Below, piece by piece: positions 24,357-37,299 of a stretch of DNA of 64,000 bases; within the stretch, counting starts at the first letter, position 1; every line of letters begins with the position of its first letter. The DNA lies in the NCBI GenBank assembly GCA_033961575.1, contig CM066730.1, forward strand, positions 135,745,523 through 135,809,522, given 5' to 3'. Below the pieces are notes generated by a model, which worked only from the letters and a program-made list of their open reading frames with translations, was not told the origin of the DNA and did not search any database. The DNA is from Aselliscus stoliczkanus (Eukaryota; Chordata; Mammalia; Chiroptera; Hipposideridae). Both the position numbers and the translations under genes were made by a program.

Positions 24357-26895
24357 ACATGCTTTTGTTCCTGTAGCTCTCACTCTTTCTAACAGCTATT
24401 GCCTACCTTCTCTAGAAGTGTCACCCCCCTCTGGAGAGCCCTCTGTGACCTAGCTTCAGAACTTGGGGAGAGGCAGATGAGATTGTCAAATGCTGCCTTC
24501 CCCAAGATGCCATCAGAGTTGATACAAGGCTGAGTTCAATTTTTTTCTCATTAAGATTGAGCCTTACTAGTGTCTTGAAGAGGGATAAGTAAAGTTGGGA
24601 TCTCGGTGAGGTTTGGCAGCCTGGCTTCAGGCAGGTCTTTCAATGTGGGGCTTGATTAGGGTTGGGTAAGGATCACGATATAATAGTTTAACATTGGTGG
24701 ACACAGCAAGAGGAGCATTTTTAAGGCAACTGATTGAAAAACTCTTGGGGAGTAAGCTGCTATTTGATGTTTTCTGTTGAAGAGTTGAACAGCTTGCTCA
24801 TCCTTTAAATCATTTTTGGGAAACTTCCAGAAATAAACAATTATTTCAACTTTTATTTTTTGGACAAGAGTTTCCTGAGAAATCAAATTATGTTGCTGAA
24901 ACCAGTGGACTAGGAAAGTCATGTTAATATAGACAGTAGCTGTGTGGGTGTAGATGGTTTCAGTTCTCAAGAGTCAGGTGGCCCAACTGAGGAGAGAGCC
25001 AGGAAGGCTCTGAGCTGGTGGGCCTGGGCATCTCTCAGTTGCTTATGAGGACGCTAAAAAATAATCCTGCAGTGGGAAACTCCCTTTCCGCATAACCACA
25101 TAACACAATAATGCCATTTGAATGTACATTCACTGTCCTCTTAGCATTGACTTTTTGTCACTGGCCCCATGGGAAGCCATTTCGTCTTCCTCCTGTACCT
25201 TTCTTCTCCTTCTAGCCCTGGCTTGGCCTTAACTCAATCATCAGGCTAGAACAGGTGCCTAAGATCTGATCAGGCTGTCCCTTCCTCCCAGAGCCCACTA
25301 GGGTCTGTGTGAGTATTTGCCAGCGGGCAAGTCACATATGATTGCACCACTGACCTTTTCCACACACATGCCTCATCTGGGTGCAGTCTGGAAGCAGGAG
25401 GCATGCCCTGCAGTTCCAAAGCAATTATCCTGTTGCAGACATCAGGCAAAATGAGCAGGCCTAGCGGGGGTGAGTGCTGATGCATGCTGGAAAGGTCAAG
25501 CAATGCTGGCAAAGCACACAACCTCTTGTGAGAAACACAGATGCATCTGGCCCTAGACAAAAAGATCTAATCTAATTTCGAATCTGACAGACACAGCTAG
25601 CTGCCTGTGACAGAACACCAGGCCTGATTTGCCTAGAAACTATTGGGGAAGGGGGGGTGGGTATAATTACCAAAATTTAGTGAGGGCCTGCAAGGCAATT
25701 TTAACATATCATTTCATGGGAAAGCTCAGCAAATCCACAATCTTTCTAAATCAAATAATATTCTCAATACCCTAGGAGAAACCTCTGCTTAAAGGAAATG
25801 TGCAGTAAACCCCTGAAATGAAAGAAAGTAAACCCCTGTTTTAGTTTTGTTCATCTGGTTGACCTCTCTTTGACAAAAACCTCTGTTATCCAAAAGCAGG
25901 CATCAGTCAATATTTTCCACTGAATATGTGCTACCCAGCTAGCTAAGGTGAAATTTGATCTCCCAGTCCCAACATCACCAACAATTCTCTAATATTTTGT
26001 TTGTTAATTGTGAATAAGATCAGAAGATATGAAAGGGTGAAGAGCCCATTCTTTCCAGAACCTATGCCCCACCAATGCTTCCATTTTGCTCTGTAACACT
26101 CATTTACTCATTTGAGGAATGAGGGAAACTTCTAAAAAGAGGAGTCTTCACACACGTTCTCACCTTTCTTTCACTGTTGCATCCAGGTGCAGTTTCGCCT
26201 CTGTGGTTCCCTGTAGCTCAGTGCAACTCTGTCCCTCAGCTTCTACGACCCTTTTCTCCCTGGTCTCCTCCAGATCTTTGTCTTAGGCTCCTTTCTTTGA
26301 ATTCCTTTAAAAGCTTTCATCTTCACCTCTTCCTCTTTTCCTTCTTCTCCCTTAGAACCCTCAGGACATCCATGATTACTTTCATCCAAACCACTTCCAC
26401 TCCTACATCTCTGCCCTGACCGTCCTGAGCTCCACTCCTCTGATCATAAAGTGCCTGATGTCCTGCCCTGTCTCCTGTGTCTGACACCCTGTTCAGGCAC
26501 CTGCCTGAACCTCTTCTGAGTTCATGGTGCCCTACCCTAAACAAAAGGGCCCCCCACTGCCTACAGAAATTCTCTAAAGTCTAGCCTTGGATTCAAGGTC
26601 CAGTGTGTTCTGGCTTCCAAACAGCCACCACTTGTTACACCCTTCAACTAGACAACACCTCTACTTTTTCCCTACCTCTGAGAACTTGCTTATATTTCCC
26701 TCTGCTATTGTGATATTTTCTGTGTGTTCAGATATCACCCAGGGTTCTTATCTAGTTCTCTGGGTTTAAGGTACCAAAATACCTTGGAAAGTGGGTAAAT
26801 CCCAAAAGACAGTCTTCAGTGGGTGTGATACCCTAGTAAGATGAACAGATGGTGGGTATTCACTACCTTAGAGGAAAATCCAGTCCTACTAACTG
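24357..26895. other. Unassigned intergenic stretch
   Basis: No gene model. 26180-26600 has a pyrimidine-rich plus strand that may be a diverged reverse L2. The rest shows no named element. Confidence 0.4.
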
Positions 26896-28262
26896 CCATT
26901 ACAGAAAAAATATACTCACCTATTTCAAGAAGTTGGAAAACCAATAAAATAAACCCAAAGAAATTAGAGTAAGGGAAGTGATAAAGTTAATATCAGAAAT
27001 TAATAGTTAAAAACAATCAAACGAATTTATAAATCTAAATGCTGGATTACTAACAGTATGGGTGCCTGTGGCAGGCCTTAAAGGAGAAACAAAAAGAGAA
27101 AGCACAAAAACTCAAAATTAGTATAAAGGGAAAAATAGAGAAAATTTAAATAGGTGTGAGACTATTATATACTACTATAATCTAACACATTTGAAAACCT
27201 AAATAAAATCAATAGTCTTCTAGGAAAATATATATTACCAAAATTGGGTTGGAAAGAGATGGAAAGCCTAAAAAAATTAATAAATTGGAAGAAATTAAGA
27301 AAGTTCTCCTCAAAAATTCTAGTCCAGATCATCTCACATGTAAATCTTACAAATGTTGAATGAACAGATATTCTTGATGCTGTTTAAACTATTCAAGGGC
27401 CGGCCGAGTGGCGCGATGGTTAAGCGCTGGCTTGAGAAGTCAGCGGTCCCAGTTCGGTCCCACATATGAGAGCCAGTGACACTGCCCTCAAAAAAATAAA
27501 TAAATAAATAAATAAACTATTCAAGAGCATAGAAAAATAAAGGAAATATCTTAATTTATTTTACAAAATTGATAAATCACTATTCTAAGAACCTAATAAA
27601 GACAAAAATCAGAGCAATTTTATTTGTGAATAGAGATGAAAAAGAAAAAAGTTAATATATATATATATATATATATAATATAAATTATACATATCAAATC
27701 ATACCAGAAGTACATTAAAAGAGTAACATACCAAGACAAAGTGAGGTTCATTGCAGGAATCAAGGATGGTTCCATACTAGGATATTTAGTATTAATTATA
27801 TTTAGTCATCATATATAATAATTACTATTATATTTATTAAAAATTAATTTTAAATAAGTCAAAAGAGAAAAACCACGATTGCTTTTATTAATGTTGAAAA
27901 TGCATTTAATGAAATTCCTTACACCCATTCCTTATAAACTTATTAAAATGAAAATGTAAGAGCACTCTCTTATCTTAATGAAAACATTTTTCAAAACCAA
28001 AGCCAGGATTTGTTTAATGTGAAAACACTAGAAGCATTTCTAATAAAGTCAGATACAAGAAAGGGCCTGATAGTACCACTATTATTGAATATTGTTCTAG
28101 AAGTTCTTTAGATAAAAAGACTGAATTAAAATGTGTAATTAACAGAGAGGAAGTTACAAAACTGTCATTATTTCCAGATGATATGATTGCAACCACTTTT
28201 TTAAAAAATGCCGAAATTGCTTAAACCTATTAGAAAAATAAGAGAGGTGAATGGAGCTGATT
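26896..28262 (+). pseudogene. L1 ORF2 remnant with SINE insertions
   Basis: Reverse-transcriptase words survive in shifting frames. About 27713-27775 reads YIKRVTYQDKVRFIAGIKDG, matching the L1 '[20 protein letters not shown]' block. 27870-27910 resembles the 'KNHMIISIDAEKAFDKI' block. 28150-28195 gives EEVTKLSLFPDDMIAT, where the catalytic FADD appears as FPDD. Many stops and frameshifts make it inactive. A SINE interrupts it at 27399, and it also carries a (TA)n tract near 27656-27676. Confidence 0.8.
27399..27513 (+). repeat. Short SINE type A
   Basis: 'gggccggccgagtggcgcga' head, 'ccagttcggtcccacatatg', terminal palindrome and a (AATA)n tail. The flanks duplicate 'taaactattcaag' (27385-27398 and 27514 onward). 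Confidence 0.92.
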
Positions 28263-28290
28263 TACAACATTAAAATTTTAAAAAAGCAAT

Positions 28291-28398
28291 ATCTTGGGCA
28301 GGCCAAGTGGTGCGGTAGTTAAGAGTTGTCTTGGGACACTAGTGGCCCCGGTTCGGATCCCACATATGAGGGCCAGTGACACTGCCCTCTAAAAAAAA
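28291..28398 (+). repeat. Short SINE type A
   Basis: 'gggcaggccaagtggtgcgg', 'cccggttcggatcccacata', palindrome, A tail. The target word 'aaaagcaatat' is found on both sides. Confidence 0.9.
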
Positions 28399-28528
28399 GC
28401 AATATGCTACTAAAAATAACTTCTAGGTCAAGATGGTGGATTGGGCACATTCTAAAACACTACCTCCCATGCTTAATATATAGAAATGCTAGATAGAATA
28501 TCAGCTAAAATAGTTGAGTATTAAAATT

Positions 28529-28914
28529 TTTTTTTTTTTAAAGATTTTTAATTGGGGAATTGGGGGAGGAGAACAGACAAGTTGCTGTCTTTTTGTTCTT
28601 CAGTCTAGTTGCGGAGGATGTTGCTTCACTGGCCCATGTTGGTATTGTCATTGTGCTTTTCCTGGATGAGGCAGATCAGTCGCCAGCCCCTGGATGGTCG
28701 CTCACCGCGGCTATTGGCCGCTCATGCTGGCTGCTGGCCACTCACTGCAGCCCATGGCAGCCCACATCATTGCCCGGGCTTGCGCAGCCCAGCTCCAGGT
28801 GGAGCTGCCGTTAGCTGTAGAGGGCAGTGTCACTGGCCCTCACATGTGGGATTCGAACTGGGGTCGCTGGCATCCCAAAACCAGCTCCTAACCAATGTGC
28901 CACTCGGCCAGCCC
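28529..28914 (-). repeat. Long SINE (type A-long), reverse
   Basis: Starts with T-rich and 'aattggggaattgggggagg', then 'ttcttcagtctagttgcgga', 'ctggcccatgttggtattgt' and ends at 'ccactcggccagccc'. The word 'agtattaaaat' flanks it on both sides, proving a complete insertion. Open frames on the + strand here are SINE translations, not genes. Confidence 0.92.
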
Positions 28915-28927
28915 AAGTATTAAAATA

Positions 28928-29480
28928 TTTTAAGAACACATATCTCCAAGGCAAGAAAAAGGGACTCCATAGGTATCAGAAATAAAGAGCAGTAGCTGAG
29001 GTTGTACAGCTCGTGAAAGGACCATAGCAGATACAGGCTGTAGGAGCTGGACTTAAAATGCCCACAGGGCTGTCATTTAATGAGCTAGAACTAAAGTCAG
29101 GATCAAACTGCCTATCCACAAATGTGTTGTCTGAATGTGTTGTCATTAGCTCAAGTTCTTAGCTAGAGGATTGAGTTATCTGTCCCAGACTGGTAACATT
29201 GGAATCTTGAGTCTACACCACATACTTGTGGAATCTGCATTCTCAGAGTGGCAAAATCCAAGCCAATTCACTAACATAAAAGGTTATCTAGAACCAGGGA
29301 TCCCAAAACAAGACGAAGGAGAGGCAACCAAGTGAAGTTGCTCCAAATGGAGACACCCACAAGCCAAGTCTCAAGAGGAAAAATCTCTTGAGCAAGAATT
29401 ATAATACATGTGAGATAGTCCAATGTCATTTAAATACAGCCTACGTATTAAAATGGGAGAAATCACTCTTTTTTTTTTTT
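28928..29480. other. Unassigned intergenic stretch
   Basis: Possibly further old L1 or LTR sequence; nothing firm. Confidence 0.35.
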
Positions 29481-29482
29481 AA

Positions 29483-29603
29483 TTTAATGTTTTTTTTGGG
29501 GTTTTTTTGAGGGCAGTGTCACTGGCCCTCACATGTGGGATCCGAGCCGGGGCCACTGGTGTCCCAAGCGAGTTCCCAACCAACACGCGCCACTCGGCCG
29601 GCC
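29483..29603 (-). repeat. Short SINE type A, reverse
   Basis: T-rich start, 'gagggcagtgtcactggccc', 'gtcccaagcgagttcccaac' and 'gccactcggccggcc'. Flanks 'agaaatcactctt' and 'agaattcactctt' are a one-mismatch target duplication. Confidence 0.9.
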
Positions 29604-30348
29604 AAGAGAATTCACTCTTGAAGTAAAGTTATTACGACAATCTAAAAGTGAGATTAAAATAAATATACCTCAGATATTCGAATAAAAAAAGAATAGGGCC
29701 ATTAAGCATAAACAGGAGGTGACATTCTACCACTATGACTCAGCCAGTAAGGTTTCTAGCCTTATATATTTGCTCCGCCAGGTCTGTTCTCCCCAAACCG
29801 TCACCCAGCTGGGGTTCCCGTGGACCCACCTGCACAGCCCCAACTCCCCCTGAGCACTTGATGCGATTTCCCCTTTTGGATCTCTGGATAAGCACCACAG
29901 CCTACTCTAACAGCATTCCTAAATATGAAGTTTTCCTATACAGAGGGTCCTCATTTCCTTAAGCCACCTTGCCAGCTCCATCCAGAGCTCAGCATAGTAA
30001 GGGCTATTAGGAAGGGGCAGCAGCCTTAATGAAGTTTTTACCAATGTAGCCTTTGATTATTGAGTGCCTGCCTCCAGCCTGGGGCTTAAAGAGAGTGAAA
30101 AGGGCTGTACATCTGAGGCACTAACCTAGCCTTGGGTGTGAGAGATAGCCTCCTGGAGGAGGCAAGGCTGACTGCCAAGTGGAAGGAATTTCCAGGTGAC
30201 GATGGGGAGAAAGGTAGTGGCAACAGCCAAAGGTGCTGAAAGAGGAGAGCACAGTACATTCAGAGAACTGCCAGTCCGGAGATGTTGGGTAGGGCAGTAT
30301 AACAAGGGAAGGGGGAAACCAGTTAGAGTCTCTTTAAAAATCTTTGTT

Positions 30349-30782
30349 GGGCCGGCCCAGTGGTGCATTGGTTAGGAGCTGGTTTTGGGATGCCAGCGGC
30401 CCCGGTTCGGATCCCACATGTGAGGGCCAGTGACACTGCCCTCTACAGCTAACAACAGCTCCACCTGGAGCTGGGCTGTGCGAGCCCCAGTGATGGTGTT
30501 GGCTGCAGCCCCTGCTGCGGTGGGCTGCCATAGGCTACAGTGAGTGGCTGGCAGCCAGCATGAGCTGCCAATAGCCGCAGTGAGCGACCATCCAGAGGCC
30601 GGCGACCAATCTGCCTCATCCAGGAAGAGCACAATGATGACACCAGCATGGGCCAGTGAAGCAATGTCCTCCACAACTAGACTGAAGAACAAAAAGACGG
30701 CAGCTTGTCTGTTCCCCTTCCCCGATTCCCCAATGCTGTTCCCCTCCCCAAATTCCTCAATAAAAAAATCTTAAAAAAAAAA
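30349..30782 (+). repeat. Long SINE (type A-long)
   Basis: 'gggccggcccagtggtgcat', 'ggttttgggatgccagcggc', 'gggctgtgcgagccccagtg', 'gcatgggccagtgaagcaat', tail 'ccaaattcctcaataaaaaa'. The target word 'atctttgttg' lies before (to 30348) and after (30785 onward). Confidence 0.92.
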
Positions 30783-30794
30783 GAAATCTTTGTT

Positions 30795-33060
30795 GCCTTG
30801 ACTAAATTTTTAAACTTGTTTTGGCTGTCTCTTGAGCACATGTAAGTTTTTAAATTAAAATTTCCCTAATTAAAATATAAATTCTCGGATGAGAGTATGA
30901 AATGTACATTTCTTCCCAGCTGAGCCCTATCCTAGTCTGGAGAGACTTATTGCCAGGCCACCGGGCTCAAATTTGGAATCACTGGAAGCATGAATGGATA
31001 ATGATTAATTTCCCTAAAGCTTCCCATAAGCTTTCTGCCTTTGGTGCCCCTGGGCTCTGCTAGGAACACAGAGGCCTCTGCTTCTAAGGCCCTAGCAGAG
31101 GAGAGAGAAGCTCTGAGACTGGAGAGAACCACACCCCACTTACTCTGGGTGACACAGCAAAGATGTTGCTTTTGAGATGCATGCTTCTTGCATCAGGTTG
31201 TTGCTGTGTTAATTTCTTGACAATTTGTTAGCAGAATTCAGAATTTTTCAAACAATGTTTTTTTGGAGGGAGTCCCATGTTCTCAGAAATTTAATTTTGT
31301 GTTTTAATTTGAAGAGAATGAGAAGAAAGCTTAATACAAGTATCTTCCAGGTCTCTGCCTCACAAAGGGAGAGCTGCTTCTGTCTTGGCACACTCAGGGA
31401 GGGAAGGCTTCCCAGTTGGTTAGAAGAGAGAAATGACCTTGGAGAATTAAGTCTCCCAAAGTCAGGCAGAATTTCAAAGGCCTTTCTGGAGTGGGTAGAA
31501 CCATCATCACACTGTGAGCAACTATTAAATTCCAGAAAAACATAATCATGAATATGATTATATTGTTTTTAATTCCATTCGCTTTGCAGCTTTGTTTCTA
31601 ATGCAGTTGTAATTCCATTTTATAGTTGTGCAAGAGTTTTAAACCCAAGGAGTTTAAATGCACACAAAGCCTGGCATAATAACTTTATAACAGAATTTCT
31701 ATAACAAAAATTTTTTTCTTTAAAAGTCTGCAAGGCTTTCAAGGAAGCAGAGATCCTGCTGTTGGAACCATGACACTTAATTGGCTTTGGTGTATGAGTT
31801 CAGGTGGGCACCTGGCCTGGCACTGATTGTGTGCCCGACCAATTAGGGCATCTGGTTCACCCATTCACGTGCCCAGGAGACTGCTGCTTTCAAGGCCTTC
31901 TTCCCTTGCAGCCTGTCCTGATGTGGCCAATGTGGCGGGCTGCCCATGGTCATCTCCATCAGAGGCAACTGAAAGTTCCATATCTGAAGATATCTGGCGG
32001 GCATCCCCACTGTTCTATGAAATAATAAGACCCCCAAATTTTGCCTCTCTCGCAAACAAATTTTGTTTGGATAACATATCAGAAGGGACAGAAAGATGGC
32101 TGCCAACCACATATTAATAGTTGATGCGACAGGCCAACTTTTACCAGGTGAACTGTACTTGGATAATTCAAATGTTTTAGAAAACCGTTTGCTCATTGAG
32201 AAAAATAAAAACCTGAAGAAATCATGAAGAAATTTCATGGTGATGCATGATTGCTATCTTCATAGTATCCACGTGAATACTCAAAATATAAACACGTTTA
32301 TTCTACAATTTGTGGCGTAAATGAATAGTGCTGCTTAATTAGATGTTGGTCTATCTATATGAAGTACCTCTGACAAATACTGAGGTTTCATCTAGACTTG
32401 CTTGAAACTTCAACTTCGTGCCTGTAAAAGTTCCAGTACAGTCTTTCTTATCTCAAATGTATTATCGAGAACTCTTGTTTATCTTATTCTTTAAACCCTA
32501 TAGTATGCCACAACTATAATGTATTAATGATCTTGGTACTGAACAAGAAATTTTCACAAGGGTCTCTGCTTCTGAGTTGTTTTATTATCTCAAAAGTTTA
32601 AATAAGATGTTGTACTCCCTTTGTTCTTCTAACTGTCCAGTATATGAGCAATTCCCCTGGGGTGCTTAGGAGGGTGGAGGAATTCCTTAGACTCCCTGCA
32701 GGAATTAATTTAAGGATGTCATGAATAAGTGGTGAACAGTAGACTGACACAAGCTTCAAGCTGACACTGTCATTTATTTATCTATCTATTTATTTATTTA
32801 TTCATTCATTCATTCATTCTATGTCTTTAGCTTTGAAGATTAACAAAAATAATAATTCTGTTGCAAATCAAAAAGGAGGAAGAGAAACAGAAAAAGGAGG
32901 AAAAGTCATGCAGTATTCTAATCAAGCCTATGAAACACTGGAATAGGAAATCTGCTTACCAGTTTGAAGTTCCATGGTTTTTGTATTTCCTTTGAAGAAT
33001 GTAAACTGATCCATTCTGTGGCTTTGATATCGTGGACAAAGATATTATTTTATTCTTCTT
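30795..33060. other. Repeat-poor intergenic stretch
   Basis: About 2.3 kb without a SINE or L1 piece that I recognise, unlike its surroundings. The only simple sequence is a (TTTA/TTCA)n tract at 32771-32819. No convincing exon: the frames at 31225-31545 and 31804-32117 have no domain and no matching splice sites. It could hold regulatory sequence. Confidence 0.45.
32771..32819. repeat. (TTTA)n/(TTCA)n simple repeat
   Basis: Alternating tetranucleotides 'ttta', 'tcta' then 'ttca'. Confidence 0.95.
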
Positions 33061-33688
33061 TTTTTTTTTTTTTTACTTTGGGGTAGTAGTAGGTGCAGCA
33101 AATCTCTATGGCTCAAAAGACTTTTTTTGAATCTGGAAACCATGAGTTTGAGCTAAGAAGTTTGGCCTTTACCTTCAAAGTAGAAATCTTAAAAGACAAG
33201 ACTGTATGAAGAATCCAGCCAGATGGAAAGACCTCTTTAAATGTGTTAAACTCATGTGCATTTCTTGGGTGTTCACTCTTTGGGCAAGAAACAAGCCCAT
33301 TCAAGAAACTGGAAAATGCACTGGGGAACTGGCTGGTAGACTGAGTCCACTCACCGACCCCCTGAGGGAATCTGTCCCACATGACACCCTGGAGATACTT
33401 GTTTGCCCAAGCATCTTAAAATACCTCAAATTGCCAAAATAGTGCACAGGGAGTCCCCCAACACTACTAAGATGGCCCCAGTAAAGCAGAGATATCTTAA
33501 TGGCAGTGTGGGCTCTTTGATGATGTGATCCTTATTATAAATGCTCTGAAGAGTCCCTCCGTTCAATCTCATTTCACACCCTGAAGAGACTGCAAGCTTT
33601 TTGTTTAGTTTTTACATTTTGTTTTGGACTTTTTATTCTCCCCAGGTCTGGGAGGTCACATCATCCAAGGCCTAAAGATGAAAAATAG
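33061..33688. other. Unassigned intergenic stretch
   Basis: Nothing named; a poly-T run at 33059-33074 may be a SINE or L1 tail remnant. Confidence 0.35.
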
Positions 33689-34136
33689 GGCCGGCCGAGT
33701 GGCGCATTGGTTAAGCGCTGGTTTTGGGATGCCAGCGGCCCCGGTTCGGATCCCACATGAGGGCCAGTGACACTGCCCTCTACAGCTAACAACAGCTCCA
33801 CCTGGAGCTGGGCTGTGCGAGCCCCGGTGATGGTGTGGGCTGCAGCCCCTGCTGCAGTGGGCTGCCATAGGCTGCAGTGAGTGGCCCGCAGCCAGCGTGA
33901 GCGGTTGGCAGCCAAGCGTGAGCTGCCAATAGCCGCGATGAGCGACATCCAGAGGCCAGCGACAGATCTGCCTCATCCGGGAAGAGTGCAATGACGATAC
34001 CAACAGTGAAGCAACATCCTCGCAACTAAACTGAAGAACAAGAAGACGGCAACTTATCTGTTCCCCTTCCCCGATTCCCCAACGCTGTTCCCCTCCACCA
34101 ATTCCCCAATAAAATCTTTAAAAATATATATATATA
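33689..34136 (+). repeat. Long SINE (young subfamily)
   Basis: Complete copy flanked by 'aaagatgaaaaata' (33675-33688 and again from about 34138). It shares with the 40831 copy the shortened 'cccacatgagggcc', the extra 'ggcagccaagcgtgagctgc' segment and the loss of 'catgggcc' before 'agtgaagcaacatcctc'. Tail 'ccaataaaatctttaaaa' then (TA)n. Confidence 0.93.
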
Positions 34137-35260
34137 TAAAGATGAAAAATACCTTCAGAGGATGATATGGGAAGTGTGTGCCCAAGTCGGTTTCCTCCAA
34201 GAGAGTCCACACTGGACATCCTAGGGTGGACAGTGTGAGACCCAGTCTCTTTGAAGGCAGAACCCTGAGGAAGCAAAAACCAACCCCACAGAAGGCTGTC
34301 CACACTTTGAACCTTTCAAACTCCCTTGTCTTTTCAGTGAAATAGCTGATAATGGCTTAAGTTATAAGCAGCCTAACCTTGAGCAATGATGTATCACAGA
34401 AACCCCTGAGACTGGGTCCAATCTTCCAGGATTTGGCTGTGGGAGAAAAGCCATTTTCTGAGGAAAGCCATTTCCCCTTAAATATGGACCACCTTTTCTT
34501 CAAAGTTATTTTGCCTGGTGTTTTAAGTGTTCTCCCTCATCCCCCATCTGCCTCTCAAAAATATTTTAGTATAAAAGCCCATAGTTCTAAACTTAGTCCC
34601 ATCCCAACAGCAATAGATTTCTAGTGAGTAGGAAATGGAATCTTAGGCAACTTAGCCTTAGCTATGTGGGCCTCTGGGGGGTGGGTAGTTATGAGGCTGG
34701 GCATAGGGAGGGCAGTTGGCCAAAAGCATGCTGGCTCTTTCAGGAGCAACTTGCAACCAACTCATTGTGGCCAGTTTCAAGTAGCTGTTGTGAGTAGCCA
34801 GCTAGTTCTTTACCCTCTTAAGATATATCAATAATAATCTTTTTTTTTTTTTCCCTGTGAGAGCCAAGGCCTTCCTCCTGTTTCCAAAAACAGATTATCT
34901 GTACCTTGCATCACTGATGGATGAACTAAAAAAATCTCACTAGCATGTAAGACTTATCTGCAATATCTGCCTTCCCCAAAGCTAAGTACTAAGACTTTTT
35001 TGATCTCACCTAAAACCCCTTGGATCCAGTCACAGAGGCTCAGGGAAAAGGTGGGTAGATGGTGGATTGACCTCCAGAAAATGAGGCTGCCCCACGATGC
35101 ATTACACTGATGGATTCTGCTGTTTCTAACTCTACTTCCGATCATTGTTTTTGTCCTCTTATTCTTTAAACTTCTACCTTTGATTTCATTCTCTTTTTAC
35201 CTCTAAAGGTGAAAATAGTTTGTATTTTAATTTAATTAAAGGTGAAAAGAGTTGTAACTT
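34137..35260. other. Unassigned intergenic stretch
   Basis: No gene or named repeat recognised. Poly-T at 34839-34852. Confidence 0.35.
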
Positions 35261-35264
35261 TTTT

Positions 35265-35870
35265 TTTCACTTTTTTAAAATTAGTTTCAGGTGTACAAAA
35301 TAGTGCACTAGTTATACTTTTTCCCCTTACAAAGTGAGAATGCCCCTCCCCCAATCGACCACCCCATCCACCCCCCCCACACCATACACTATACAATTCC
35401 ATTGACTCCACTCCTTACATTATACTCCACAATCCATGAATATATATATATATTATATTATAGTTGACATATAATATTATTCAACATCACCTTCACATGA
35501 ACAATGCAGTTAGTCAAGCCTCTACACTGTCCATGAAGTGGTCTCCCTAACAAGACATGTGACCATCTGACACCTTATAAAATATTTACAACGTTATTAA
35601 TTATATTCCCCAAACTGTGTTTCATATCCCTGTGGCAATATTGTAGTTACCTATTTATGCTGTCTAATCCCTTACCCTTCTCCCTCATCCCCCCTCCCCT
35701 CCCATCTAGCAACCATCAGTTTTTTCTCTATCTCTCTGAGACTATTTCTGTTTACTTTGCTCATTTATTCAGTTCTTTAGATTCCACACATAAGTGAGAT
35801 CATATGGTATTTGTCTTTCTCCGACTGACTTATTTCACTTAACATAATGTCCTCTAGGAAGAGTTTGTAC
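35265..35870 (-). repeat. L1 3' end, reverse
   Basis: 'tagtttcaggtgtacaaaat', 'ccatgaagtggtctccctaa', 'cacataagtgagatcatatg' and 'gacttatttcacttaacata' are reverse-complement words of a mammalian L1 3' region. No reading frame remains. Confidence 0.75.
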
Positions 35871-35975
35871 CTTTTTAAGTCTTATTCTTACACTTAAATT
35901 TTAACTACCTCTTTCATCATCCTGCCTGATGTCTTCTCATTTAATTACATAAAAATAAAAAAAAATCACCACTAG

Positions 35976-36123
35976 GGCCGGCCGAGTGGCTCAGTTGGTT
36001 AAGAGCTCGCTCAAGAGTGCAAGCTGAGCTCTGAGCAACAGCAGTCCAAGCTGAGTAGCTGCTGAGCTGCCAACAGGTGGCAGGATGGCTCAGCTAAAAA
36101 AAAAAAAAAAAAAAAAAAAAAAA
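35976..36123 (+). repeat. SINE type B
   Basis: 'ggccgagtggctcagttggt', 'gctcgctcaagagtgcaagc', 'ccaacaggtggcaggatggc' and a 26-base A tail. Long pure A tail suggests a recent copy. Confidence 0.92.
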
Positions 36124-36129
36124 TAACCA

Positions 36130-37295
36130 CCTAAGTCTTTGAGCAAAGCTTTGATCATGACATTCCCCTGAACATAACTCTTCAGTAGCTCCCAGGTTCT
36201 TATAAATCCGAATAGCTCACCCCTAAGAGTACAAATGGAGGCCCACATATCCTACCTAAATATCTAAAAATTATAAACTAAACCAAACTCCTACAAATAT
36301 GCCTTTGCGAGGACATAGAATGGCAAGCTCAAATTCACAATTCTCAGACCCCTTCAAGTTCCATACTAGAACATGAAGAGAGGGAAAGAAACATCTCTGT
36401 ACCACCACCCATTCCCATCTCTTCCTACCCCCACTCATTCTCGAATTTGGAGGGTTCTCATAAGACATAGGTATGTCCATACCTCTCCCTAAGTAAACAC
36501 AATCAGCCCTTGGCCACCTTTAGGGCCCAGGGATGCTCACACTAGGTGTCTATCCTTGGGAGGTTAGATAGATAAGGGATGCTAGAAAGTTCTGGCAGGG
36601 GGCTGCAAGCCATTTGGCCAAGGAATTCTGGGAGCTTGGCTAAGAGGGGAAGGGGGAAGGCTCTCTGTTTGGACTCCTCCCTCAGCTTTCTGGACTCCTT
36701 TTGAAGATGGGAGGAGGGTCCAAAAGATAAATTTTGGAGAGTCCAGCTGGACAGGGATTAAGATTAGGGGTTGTTCAAGGACACTTTGCTTGTGAATTCC
36801 TTTGGTCCTCTCCACACTTCTTCCCTAGATAACTGTTTTCTCCAGCCCTTGCTCTAAACATGAACTAAAGTGAAACACAAAACAGCAAGGAAATAAACAA
36901 ACAAACCCTAAAGTGAAGCAGAAAATGAGGGTAAAAGAAATGACTTCAAACTAACTATATTAATAAGGTAAATATTGGTGAAAATGAAACAAAAATTTTA
37001 AGTAAGTGCTAGAAATGCCAAGGAGATATAAAGGATATTTAAGGTAAATGAATCAAAGGCTAAAACCAATGCAAGAAGTTAAAAAACATGGAACTAAAGG
37101 GGATAAGATTCAGTGGGTAGAAAGATGAGCCTACAGGATTAATGATAAAGAGCACTTAAAGTTAAAAAATTAAAAGCACAGTCTACAAGTAGATAAATGG
37201 GTGCAGTGCCTGAATATAATAAGTCAGTGAAATAATGCAAACAGAGGTGTTGTAATTTCACTAGAAATCAACATTGAAAGTTACAAGGTACCACT
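36130..37295. other. Unassigned intergenic stretch
   Basis: No gene or named repeat recognised. Confidence 0.35.
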
Positions 37296-37299
37296 TTTT

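Noticed and set aside
28560..28923. Overlapping + strand frames of 65-104 codons, with near-identical peptides at 30334, 33656, 40756, 43042 and 48400
   Set aside because: All are translations of the long SINE; the repetition of the same peptides reflects SINE copies, not a gene family.
31804..32238. Frames of 73-131 codons on both strands
   Set aside because: No recognisable domain, no supporting splice sites, and frames on both strands overlap.
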